Made by a program: the position numbers and the translations under genes | Shown: piece by piece, positions 17,871 to 26,643 of the stretch | Numbering within the stretch: position 1 is the stretch's first letter | Layout: every line of letters starts with the position of its first letter | The notes under the pieces: generated by a model | Databases searched by the model: none | What the model was told of the DNA's origin: nothing | The model's input: only the letters and a program-made list of their open reading frames with translations | From: Skermania sp. ID1734 | GTDB taxonomy: Bacteria > Actinomycetota > Actinomycetes > Mycobacteriales > Mycobacteriaceae | Length of the DNA stretch: 64,000 nucleotides | Reading direction: 5' to 3' | Assembly (NCBI RefSeq): GCF_007489285.1 | Contig: NZ_VLIY01000001.1 | Coordinates: 1 to 64,000, forward strand

Positions 17871-18203
17871 ATGGCACGTGTCCGTTCTCTCCAGCCCGGA
17901 ACCCAGTCGATTCGGCCCCATGCGAGTGAAGTCGACTGTTTTTACAACGTGATTGATGAAGGTGGTAAGCGCCTCCTCCACCTGTCGACATTCGGATCCG
18001 ACCTCCGCAAATCCGTGCCGAAGAGCAGCCAGTCCATTCAGATCGACGCAGAGCTGGCGCATCAACTAATCGACCTTCTCCGGCAAACATTTCCGGACGT
18101 TACAGGAACGCGGACACCAACCCATGTCGACATCTCTTCTCAACCGGCGCCCATTTATGAATCGATTCGCGCAGAACTGTCAAATGAAAAGTCATCCGAG
18201 TAG
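17871..18203 (+). CDS. Small conserved protein of defence-island type (sometimes mislabelled formyltransferase)
   Basis: A 110-aa protein. The core EVDCFYNVIDEGGKRLLHLSTFGSDLR (~20-46), followed by KSSQSIQIDAELAHQLIDLL, matches a small family that I remember as common beside restriction and defence genes and often carrying a misleading methionyl-tRNA-formyltransferase label. It has no catalytic motif and no membrane segment. The ATG at 17871 was chosen because family members begin near here with MARV-type starts. Its 3' end overlaps the convergent 1638-aa helicase gene by 12 bp. Confidence 0.5.
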   Translation: MARVRSLQPGTQSIRPHASEVDCFYNVIDEGGKRLLHLSTFGSDLRKSVPKSSQSIQIDAELAHQLIDLLRQTFPDVTGTRTPTHVDISSQPAPIYESIRAELSNEKSSE

Positions 18204-21200
18204 CTCTCGCAGCCGTTCCAAAGCGTTCGCCTCGTGGGCAATCACCACGGTGTAGCCCTCGTTCTCCAGTTCAACTTGATCTCCGGCGCCCAGGTACTCG
18301 ACAAGAATCACTCGCTGGTCAGGCCAGACTGCATCGATTGGCCAGTTCGAGCTGCCAACGTCAATCCCAATCTCGGGCTCCGGAAAGCCTTGATTCACAA
18401 CGGCATGCAATAGCTCGCGCACGATAGGCGGTGCTTCAGTCGCATCCACAGCGTGGTCTCTGCCCGCGTCGACGACCTGCAACTCTTGGAAGATGCTCAA
18501 CGCTCCCCCGCGCGAGAGTTGATCGTGGAATCGCGCGTTTCGATACGTACGAAGACAGCCGTAGCACGATGTCTCCAAACCACATTCGCAGCTACGCACA
18601 CGCGTCTCAGCGGCCTGAAGCACGACCTTGAGTTCCTCCGCGATTCGCTTGGCAGCGCCCGCCCCGGCCGGGACGGTGTCGAACAGGACGATGCTGCGTC
18701 TGCCGTTCGCACTCCACGACAATGCTCCGTCAATATCGTCGCGACTGATCTCCAGGCTCTCGGAGGCACCTTCCAGCAAGGCGTACAACACTGAAAGCCA
18801 TTTCGACTCCACAGCTTTGTCGTAGCGGATGTCACTGAAGGTGAACTCGGCCACATCCGTTTGGTACCTGTGCGCAAGTGATACCGCGCGCTGCGGGCCC
18901 TCACACTGGTGCCCGGTCTGCGGGTGGCTGTGCGCACGACGAACGGCACTGCTGGCCCGCTCTGCCCATCCACACCAGTCACAGATGCGGAAGCCACGCC
19001 CATCGCCATCAGAAATCACTACCAGCTTTGCTCGCGTACCTGCTCGGGCGGAAACTTCGATCCCACCTGCCGATTGCCACGTGAACGTGTCAATCTCATC
19101 GCCGACGTCCTCAACGTAGCTGGCCCCGTGCCATTTTCGCTCCGGCAGGGCAATGCCTACATCCTTGGGCTCGCGATCTGCGATGAACCCGAACTCGGGG
19201 ACGACCATCGTCCGAATCGCTCCGAACTGTTCATTGCAAGTGGGGCAAACCGCAAGCGCATCGAGCTCGTGTCCGCATTCGAATCTCGTGCAATTGCTGC
19301 AGACGCGGTACTTGAAGTTCGGCAGCTCGCGCTTCGGGAGCTTGTGCAATCCCGTCGATGTCCACAGCTTGCCACCGGCAACGATCTGGTTACCTGGCGC
19401 ATAGTCGTAAATCGCCTGACTGAGATCTCGCGATAGATCCAGTTTGGCTCCTAACGGCTCTCCACTATGCATGGTTCTGAGTTCCACCACATCGACCGGA
19501 AACCCATACTTAGGCAAGACATTCTGGTTAGCCAAATAGCCGATCAACTGCCGCTCCTCGATGGTGCGTAGCGTTCGCTGCAGGCGGCCGGCGAGGCCAA
19601 ACTTCTTCTCCTTCACCGCTTCGTCCATGAGCCCGGCGAAGATCGAGACATCCTCCTGAACGTCTTGCTCGGCTCTGCGCAGTAAGCGGTCGAGTTCTGC
19701 GACCCATGCGCCAGTCTCGACACCGATCTCACGCTGTACCGGTTGCGGTAGCACCGCTCGTAGTGCGGCGTCGACCACCGGCGGAACGGGAGTCAGGAAT
19801 GACCGCACCGCCGAGGCTGGCGATGCACCGTTCGGTCCCGGACTGAAAAATTCGCCTGCGTTGCTCCATTGCTGTCCGAATGTCTCGTAAGAATGACGAA
19901 AGAAGGCAGCTAGCGCGATCGAGTGTGCGTGTCTGCGGCCAATTCTCTCGTTGTCCACCGGCACCCACGGTATCCGCATGTGGCCGGCGATCATCGATTC
20001 AGGGTTCTGGAACTTTGCCAAATCGTGAGAACTGCGCTTCGCATAGGTCAAAACCAATGCAGCGGAATCCGCACGACGACCAGCGCGGCCGGCTCGCTGC
20101 ACGTAGTTCGCAGTTTTCGGTGGCATATTCCGAAGCACCACGGATTGGAGCGCACCCACATCAACACCTAATTCGAATGTCGTCGAACACGACAAGACAT
20201 TGATCTTGCCGGCGACGAACTCGCGCTGAATCCGTGCGGCTTCTTGCGAATCCCACTGCGCTGTGTGCTCTTTCGCGCTTAGTGGTGCCGGATGGAACGT
20301 TCTATACATGCTTCGGTAGTGATTCGTGTCGGCCGCGAGATCCGGCACCAAGAAGGCCACGAGGGTGCCCGAACATACGATGTTGGGGCAGACACCGCGG
20401 ACGTTGAATGCGCTTATCTGCCGGCAGGTATCGCAGCGGTACCAGTCGGAATTCCGGCCGTTGGTGACGACGAGGCGCTTGTGATCGAGCTGGTATACGT
20501 CGGACGCGAACTTGTCGGATTCCAGGGCGAAGAAACCACATTCGGATAGGAACCGCCAGCAGGTGTCCAGCACCTTCTCTGCCGGCACGGAACCGTCCAC
20601 CGCCCGTAGCACCTTCTCGAGGAACCTCATTCTGTTGTTTGTGGTGCCCGGGCGCCCGCTTGGGCACCAACTAATGATCTTCTTCGCTCTGTCGGATTCG
20701 AGTCGGCGGATTCGGATACGTGCATTCCGCGGTTCGAAACGCTCACCCTTGATATCGACTTCGTCAAGAAGGTTGACTGCACCTTGCAGTCGTACCGACT
20801 TGGCAAGTTCGTCCAGCAGATCCCACACTTCGGCCGAGCTCAATCCAATCTGCTCGAAACCTCGCGGAATCGGCTGAGCCCGTGACCGATCGAGCGAAAC
20901 CCGCATGAGGCCCAACCCTTCCAGCGACTGGCGCTGTTCCATGGTCATCAGCTCACTCATGACCCACTCGTTGGACTCCTTCTCCATTGCGACGATTCCC
21001 GCGTCAACGGGAAAGTGCTGTGCATCCTTTGCCTTCCGGCGCGCTACGAGCGCCAAGTCCTCGACCGTCAGTTCCTCGTCTGTGTACTTCCGGTCCTGCA
21101 GCGCCATCATCAGGTAACGTCGTTCGAGAACTCGCCGGTAGGTTCGATCGAGGTATGGGGCGGCGAATGCGGCCGCCTGCCGCGAGTCCGAAAACATCAG

Positions 21201-23108
21201 CAGTTTCCGCCCTTCACCCACTTCCAGTCCAGCCTCGCCGCCCGCCTTGGGAAGTTGTTGATAGAGCGCAGTGGTAATTACCGCCGGCGCCGCGTTCACA
21301 TCTGTCCGCAACCGACGAATGACTTGGCGCGACCGGGCCCCACATTCGGTGCAGGTGCTCATGACTCGGTTGGGCGACTTGTGCTCTCGTACGCGTCGAA
21401 TCTGACCGCCCGGGCAGTTGGGATTCGGACAAGTCTGCAAATCAGGGCCGCCCAGACATCCGCATCCGGTGCACAGGTGACGAACCAGCGGATCGTCTTT
21501 CGCCTTCTCTTCAGATAGCGTGTCTTCGTCCTCATCCAGGAGGATGTCTGCCTCGGAGTCAGTGAGAACCAACCACTTCACGGACGCATCGTTCTTGATC
21601 GACGGCCGAAAGTACTGGGTTCCCTTGATCGTCTGCACATCCCCGGCGAGATGCACCGCGCCGCAACGAGTGCAGGTTCCGAACTCGAATACCGCCCGCC
21701 CTGTTGTCGGGTCGACCTCATGTCGCGCCAGCATGATCGTCGGTCCGTTGTCGCTGAAACTGACGAACGCTCCTTCTGTGGCACGGACGAACATGTGGTA
21801 CCTCGCCGAGAGCACCGGGTTGCCCGAGCTGTCGTAAACCTTGCTACCTAAGTACACCAGCGCTTCCAGCTTCGCGCCGGCATCGGGATCGTTGGCATAC
21901 AAGATCTTTTCGAGCTGGGTGACCTCCATCGGGCGTCGTTCAGCGCCTGCTGCTGTTTCTTGAAAGAGCAGCTGCCGAAGCTGCACCACGTGTCGCTCGG
22001 CCAACAGGGCATCAGCAGCATCGCCCAGCGGGGAGTATGTCGCCAGATCGTCGAGGCAGGCTCCGGGACTGGCCCAGATAAGTAGCTGGTCATCGGTCAT
22101 CTGCCAGGTCGATTTGGTACATTGAGCGACCCGAGTTGCTCGCACGAGGTCCTGTTGATCTGAGTTGTCGCTGTACTCGAAGGGTACGTCGAACAGGTTG
22201 CGGGCAAAGGTCATTGCATCTTCCGGATCACCATCGAGAGACGCCGACGTTGCAATGCACTGGAGCCGCGAACCGGAGGCAACCCGTTGACGTAGCCGCC
22301 GCAGCAGCATGGAGACCTCTGAGCCTTGTGCCCCGTCGTACACGTGGGCTTCATCCAGGGCAATGAATCTCCACGTTTTCCCGCATGGTCCATCGAAAAG
22401 GTCTATGTCCTTGGGACGCAGCAGGAGATACTCGAGCATCGCGTAATTAGTGAGGAGGATGTGCGGCGGCGTGCTTCGCATCTCCTCGCGGCTGATCAGT
22501 TCGTTTGGCAGACGCGACTGTCCCGGATTCGTCTCGCGGAACTGCGCTTCCGCATCCCGAATCTGCTCCCTTGTCTCACCTGTGTAACGACCGAAGGTGA
22601 TCTCCGGCATGGTTTCAAGTACTTCCCGCAGCCTCCCGAGCTGATCATTTGCCAGGGCGTTCATCGGATACAGCAGCAGCGCCCGCACGCCTGGCCCCAA
22701 TGTGCCGTTGGCATCTTCGGCTACAAGGGAATTCAAAATCGGATATAGGAAGCTCTCGGTCTTCCCCGAACCGGTTCCCGTACTGACCACGAGATTGCGC
22801 CCGGCCAAGATCTTTCTGATCGCCGCTTCCTGGTGCTGATACAGCGGGCGGTCGACATCGGTCCCGATGCGGAGAAACCCTCGATGCAACACACCTTCGT
22901 CCACGAGCTTCCGCACGCTGAGCCCAGGTGCATACGGTGGCGTGAGCTCGAGTAACGGCCCTTTTGTGAGTGCAGTCGTTTGGTCGACAACCGCCTCGAA
23001 AGCCGCCGCCATCGTCGGTTCGCGGGGTGCCACAAGTGTTTTCAGGTAGCGCTTATAGGTTTCTTCGACCTTTTGGCCGGCCGCTAGCGGATCAAGGATG
23101 TTGATCAC
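18192..23108 (-). CDS. DEAD/DEAH-box helicase with DUF1998 (MrfA/DruE-like), 1638 aa
   Basis: A very large SF2 helicase. Landmarks: LYQHQEAAIRKIL (Q-like motif), STGTGSGKTESFLYP (Walker A, ~107), LLLYPMNALANDQ, LLTNYAMLEYLLLRP, ALDEAHVYDGAQG (Walker B, ~250), FELGVDVGALQSVVL and QRAGRAGRRAD (motif VI, ~1003). Several CxxC pairs follow (CTRCGAVH, CTGCGC, CPNPNCPGG, CTECGAR). The C-terminal DUF1998 has VLFDTVPAGAGAA and the cysteine cluster CECGLETSCYGCLRTYRN (~1500). It resembles MrfA, and the DUF1998 helicases of Druantia (DruE) and DISARM. The GTG start at 23108 overlaps the stop of the upstream 1137-aa gene (GTGA), so the two are one operon. Confidence 0.85.
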   Translation of the reverse strand: MINILDPLAAGQKVEETYKRYLKTLVAPREPTMAAAFEAVVDQTTALTKGPLLELTPPYAPGLSVRKLVDEGVLHRGFLRIGTDVDRPLYQHQEAAIRKILAGRNLVVSTGTGSGKTESFLYPILNSLVAEDANGTLGPGVRALLLYPMNALANDQLGRLREVLETMPEITFGRYTGETREQIRDAEAQFRETNPGQSRLPNELISREEMRSTPPHILLTNYAMLEYLLLRPKDIDLFDGPCGKTWRFIALDEAHVYDGAQGSEVSMLLRRLRQRVASGSRLQCIATSASLDGDPEDAMTFARNLFDVPFEYSDNSDQQDLVRATRVAQCTKSTWQMTDDQLLIWASPGACLDDLATYSPLGDAADALLAERHVVQLRQLLFQETAAGAERRPMEVTQLEKILYANDPDAGAKLEALVYLGSKVYDSSGNPVLSARYHMFVRATEGAFVSFSDNGPTIMLARHEVDPTTGRAVFEFGTCTRCGAVHLAGDVQTIKGTQYFRPSIKNDASVKWLVLTDSEADILLDEDEDTLSEEKAKDDPLVRHLCTGCGCLGGPDLQTCPNPNCPGGQIRRVREHKSPNRVMSTCTECGARSRQVIRRLRTDVNAAPAVITTALYQQLPKAGGEAGLEVGEGRKLLMFSDSRQAAAFAAPYLDRTYRRVLERRYLMMALQDRKYTDEELTVEDLALVARRKAKDAQHFPVDAGIVAMEKESNEWVMSELMTMEQRQSLEGLGLMRVSLDRSRAQPIPRGFEQIGLSSAEVWDLLDELAKSVRLQGAVNLLDEVDIKGERFEPRNARIRIRRLESDRAKKIISWCPSGRPGTTNNRMRFLEKVLRAVDGSVPAEKVLDTCWRFLSECGFFALESDKFASDVYQLDHKRLVVTNGRNSDWYRCDTCRQISAFNVRGVCPNIVCSGTLVAFLVPDLAADTNHYRSMYRTFHPAPLSAKEHTAQWDSQEAARIQREFVAGKINVLSCSTTFELGVDVGALQSVVLRNMPPKTANYVQRAGRAGRRADSAALVLTYAKRSSHDLAKFQNPESMIAGHMRIPWVPVDNERIGRRHAHSIALAAFFRHSYETFGQQWSNAGEFFSPGPNGASPASAVRSFLTPVPPVVDAALRAVLPQPVQREIGVETGAWVAELDRLLRRAEQDVQEDVSIFAGLMDEAVKEKKFGLAGRLQRTLRTIEERQLIGYLANQNVLPKYGFPVDVVELRTMHSGEPLGAKLDLSRDLSQAIYDYAPGNQIVAGGKLWTSTGLHKLPKRELPNFKYRVCSNCTRFECGHELDALAVCPTCNEQFGAIRTMVVPEFGFIADREPKDVGIALPERKWHGASYVEDVGDEIDTFTWQSAGGIEVSARAGTRAKLVVISDGDGRGFRICDWCGWAERASSAVRRAHSHPQTGHQCEGPQRAVSLAHRYQTDVAEFTFSDIRYDKAVESKWLSVLYALLEGASESLEISRDDIDGALSWSANGRRSIVLFDTVPAGAGAAKRIAEELKVVLQAAETRVRSCECGLETSCYGCLRTYRNARFHDQLSRGGALSIFQELQVVDAGRDHAVDATEAPPIVRELLHAVVNQGFPEPEIGIDVGSSNWPIDAVWPDQRVILVEYLGAGDQVELENEGYTVVIAHEANALERLRELLG

Positions 23109-26100
23109 GAGATTTCTCCGATCAGGTCGCCGTATACGGCATGGGTCACGAGCGCTTCGGCAATCAACAAGTCAGTGAAGACGAGCTTCGGCGCCAACTC
23201 CGCCATCCGGGCCCAGGCCTCCATGACGTCGGTGGTCAGTCCCGCGTGCCGCACCATTCCATGCGCGTCGAGTCTCGCTAGCACCGCCAACGTGAGCGAC
23301 TGCAGCGACATCAGCATCCACGGGTTTGTGACAGTATCGACTCCCGTGAGGGCCTCGTTTCTCGCAGCAATGACATTGTGTAAGTCCCGACCGGCCCGCT
23401 TGACCTTTTCGAGAGATCTCAGCGTAGCTGCGGTGAACTCCGCGGACCACCCACGTCGCATCCACTCGCTGCGACTGTGGAAGGCGTCGACGTTTCCGCT
23501 GACCCGTGTGTCGAGGTCAAGGTAACCCGCGGGAACAAGGCGAAAACTCTCAAAGATCCTCTCTACCTGCGCAGGTGGGAGCGCGTGTAGCCTTTCGACA
23601 TTCTTATCGAAGAGCCCGTAGTTCAGGTCCCGCGCTTTTCCTACTCGCAGAACGTCTATGAGCAAGTCACCCCCTTTATCGGCGAGATAAGTGATCGACT
23701 CGCGGCGCTCCTCCGCGACCTGTGACCTGCGCTTGTAAAGCGATGGGAGGTCGGCGATTTCCACCATGCATCCAACCCAGGGATTGGTGTGCAGTTCGTT
23801 GTCGGTGAAATCGGCGGCGAAGCTTTGGTTGACAAGACCGCATCGGATCAGCAGTGTCGCCATCTGGTTCATGGGAATGGTGCTGTCGCCCAACAACTCC
23901 AAGGCCGACCTTGGATTGGCTTGCAGGCTCCCGGTGAGGGCACCGCGCAGTTGTTGCGTGTCGACGTCTTCGGAATCGAACGGCAGACGCGCCAGCGCGG
24001 CCCATACCTCCGGAACCGTGACGTCCGCGGCGGGCGCTGCCCCTTCTCCGGCGAGAAATCGCGACAGGGATTGCCTAGCATAGTTGGGATCAGGGACCCA
24101 ACCGGGTTGATCAACTCGCCACGCCGATGAGTCAGGCCAACCCGGAGGGGTGATCGTGGTCCACGGGTCGTCGACAAATACCTCTATGAGTAGTGGTCCG
24201 GCATTTATGAGGTCATCAGGCAATGCAACCTTCGACCCGGTGATGGCAATGGTCGCTGGAGTCCGCCACGGCGCAGTAGTCGGCCAGACCCATGCTGCGA
24301 TGTCCTGTCCGGGCGCAAGTCCGTCGAAGACGAGTTGTTCGGCTTCAATTGCAATGGATCGACACAGACGGGCCTTCTGCACGTGCACAAGGGCAACGGT
24401 GGTGAGTTTGCCGTGGGTATCGGTGAGGCGCGCGACGATTCGGCCTTCGCCCTTCCTTTGTGCAGCATCGGCAAACTTGCGTGTCGTGGACTGAAAGGTG
24501 TTCTCAGCGAGCACTTCTGGCTCGATCACCTGGAGTGTCCGGCCGCCCGCCTCGACCAACGCAAAATCGACGCGCTGCGCCGCCGGGACCCGCGCGGCGA
24601 TGACCAGATGGTCGTCGAGCTCGAATGGGCTCAGGACCTGCGGCTTGGTCCGCCACCTGGCCGGCTTGCCTGGCGCGTCCACTCGCATCTCGATGTGTGG
24701 AGGCGTTACGACGAGTTTGAAGCGCCTACTACCGGAGCTGACCTCGACCGGCAACTCCCTGTCGGTCGCGGCGAACGTCAGCAACGAGCGATCGACCTGC
24801 AGCAGACCGTCGGACCGGATTTGCGCTGTGACCGGCAATAACCCTGCTGCCACCGGGAACCGGAAATCGCGGTCGAAAGCGACCGATAGACCTTCAGCAA
24901 GATAGATCTGCTGGCGTAGATCACCGCCAAGTGGACCTGCAATGACGATCTCGTAGAGGCCGATCAACCCCCGACTTGCCCCGTCGAACGGGTCGATCAC
25001 CGTCGGGTCGTTGGTAGCGGTCTGAATCCGGTCGATGAACCATTCGCGATCTCCGCTGCGTCGAACGCGTACCCGCCAATCCATTGGATGGCCTGCCGGG
25101 TGCGCGGGTAACGACACCGTTGGCCGCTTCGCGTACACCTTCATTCCGCGCACCGTCCGTAGCCCGACTACCGGCTCGCTCGGTTCGAACGTTGGGCTGG
25201 CGGTGGTTCGGACACCGCGTGCTGCACCAGTCCGATTCTCTCCACGCGCAAACTGGATCGATTGCTGAGAACTCAAGTCGATGTGGGCGGCCAACCATCC
25301 GCGCCAGCCCACCGGAGTTGACGGTTCGACGAGAGGAGCGATTGGCTGCTGGTTGATGGGGTCCAACAATTCCCCGTCGTAGGGATAGACCGCCAGAATG
25401 GTGCCCTGCGGCAGAGCCGCGGTACGAGGAATCTGTCGTCCGTCTTCCACGAACAGCAGCAAAGGATCGTTCTTGTCCACCACCGGCAGAGTGACGACCG
25501 TGCCGCTTGCACGATGCTCGACCAACACCTCGCGAACCGGCGCCGCCACCGGCACGACCGTGGGTGGATGCGCGTCGCCGTCGACTCCCCAGCCTCGTTC
25601 TGCCCAGACTTCGCGGGTGTCGCCATCGAACGTGACGCGCCACGGCTCGCCCGCACCCGTCGCCGGGTACGGCAGTTCGACCTGAATCTGGTCATCGGTA
25701 ATCGAATACGCCAAGCGCGGTCTGCGGGCGCGTCGCATGCGGTGTCCGCCGGCGCGATCACTGCCAATCGGATTGTCACGCAGTTCATCGATCAGCGCGC
25801 CGAGCAGAAGTGTGGGCAGTCCGGTCGTCGATGTTTCCAGCTCGATCTCGTCCCACGAACCAGGATTTTCGACGACGTGATCGATAAACTCGACAATCCG
25901 GTCGAGCACGTCCAAGGCGAACTCGCCACCGAAATGGATGAAATTTCGGACGGGAACGTCGACGGCGTTCAAGCGATATTCCTTGCCGGGCTCGGTCAGC
26001 CATTCGACGATTGCTGCCGCCGAGTGCTCGCGACCCTCGACGAAGTGCTGCTCGATCACCTTGACCAGGTCGGGCAGGCAATGGCCGGGGATACCGGCGT

Positions 26101-26518
26101 GCATCGCCATCAGCCGGACGTAGTCCTTGTCAAGATTCGGAAACTGGGCCAGCTTGAATCGCCGCAGTAGCGGGGTCAGCTGCATCCGCAATGCGTTCTC
26201 GAACTGCTGGTCCCGCGGTATTCCAAGCTCGTCCCAGAAATCATCCCAGTACCGGCCCTGGTCGTACGCAAGACCTGCGTGACCTACCAAGATGGCAAGC
26301 GTCAACGCCGGGTATTTCTTGATTACCTCCGCAGGGGTGTAGCCGATGCGCAGCAGCTGGTCAGCCCGGCGGCCATAAAAGCCCTGCGCACGCCTGATCT
26401 CGTCCTCACTCAGATTGGCTTCCACGACCAACGACGAGCGCTCCAGCAGTTGCGCAACGCGGAACTCCTCGTCGCCGAGCCAGGTCGCCAAGAACGATCC
26501 ACCACTAACGCCCGACAT
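23105..26518 (-). CDS. Large defence-associated protein of unknown function, 1137 aa
   Basis: No enzyme motif was found. The helical N-terminal third includes YTPAEVIKKYPALTLAILVGHAGL, YDQGRYWDDFWDELGI (~84-99) and HAGIPGHCLPDLVKVIEQHF (~135-155). The middle third (~300-760) is rich in beta strands, with repeated R-V/R-L-V strand patterns suggesting Ig-like or jelly-roll modules. The last third is helical. I recall the Y-W-D and GIP-x-x-C-L-P signatures in large proteins next to DUF1998 helicases, but cannot name a family with certainty; DruH is a possibility. It is translationally coupled to the helicase at 18192. The ATG at 26518 follows GAGAGGGGA. A 125-bp divergent region separates it from the SNF2 gene. 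Confidence 0.6.
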   Translation of the reverse strand: MSGVSGGSFLATWLGDEEFRVAQLLERSSLVVEANLSEDEIRRAQGFYGRRADQLLRIGYTPAEVIKKYPALTLAILVGHAGLAYDQGRYWDDFWDELGIPRDQQFENALRMQLTPLLRRFKLAQFPNLDKDYVRLMAMHAGIPGHCLPDLVKVIEQHFVEGREHSAAAIVEWLTEPGKEYRLNAVDVPVRNFIHFGGEFALDVLDRIVEFIDHVVENPGSWDEIELETSTTGLPTLLLGALIDELRDNPIGSDRAGGHRMRRARRPRLAYSITDDQIQVELPYPATGAGEPWRVTFDGDTREVWAERGWGVDGDAHPPTVVPVAAPVREVLVEHRASGTVVTLPVVDKNDPLLLFVEDGRQIPRTAALPQGTILAVYPYDGELLDPINQQPIAPLVEPSTPVGWRGWLAAHIDLSSQQSIQFARGENRTGAARGVRTTASPTFEPSEPVVGLRTVRGMKVYAKRPTVSLPAHPAGHPMDWRVRVRRSGDREWFIDRIQTATNDPTVIDPFDGASRGLIGLYEIVIAGPLGGDLRQQIYLAEGLSVAFDRDFRFPVAAGLLPVTAQIRSDGLLQVDRSLLTFAATDRELPVEVSSGSRRFKLVVTPPHIEMRVDAPGKPARWRTKPQVLSPFELDDHLVIAARVPAAQRVDFALVEAGGRTLQVIEPEVLAENTFQSTTRKFADAAQRKGEGRIVARLTDTHGKLTTVALVHVQKARLCRSIAIEAEQLVFDGLAPGQDIAAWVWPTTAPWRTPATIAITGSKVALPDDLINAGPLLIEVFVDDPWTTITPPGWPDSSAWRVDQPGWVPDPNYARQSLSRFLAGEGAAPAADVTVPEVWAALARLPFDSEDVDTQQLRGALTGSLQANPRSALELLGDSTIPMNQMATLLIRCGLVNQSFAADFTDNELHTNPWVGCMVEIADLPSLYKRRSQVAEERRESITYLADKGGDLLIDVLRVGKARDLNYGLFDKNVERLHALPPAQVERIFESFRLVPAGYLDLDTRVSGNVDAFHSRSEWMRRGWSAEFTAATLRSLEKVKRAGRDLHNVIAARNEALTGVDTVTNPWMLMSLQSLTLAVLARLDAHGMVRHAGLTTDVMEAWARMAELAPKLVFTDLLIAEALVTHAVYGDLIGEIS

Positions 26519-26643
26519 TGAAGTCCCCTCTCTGTGCGATCTGAATCGAGCCGGTCAGACTCGCACACCCCACCGACAAGAACGCGCTGCGCGTTTTGTC
26601 GGATAACCTTCCCTCACCATTACCACTGCGAAAGGGTGGGGGG
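26519..26643. promoter_or_regulatory. Divergent promoter region between the two halves of the DISARM-like locus
   Basis: Only 125 bp separate the minus-strand 1137-aa gene from the plus-strand SNF2 gene, so both promoters should overlap here. A GAGAGGGGA ribosome binding site serves the minus gene and an AAAGGGTGGGGGG stretch serves the ATG at 26644. No clear operator palindrome was seen. Confidence 0.4.
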
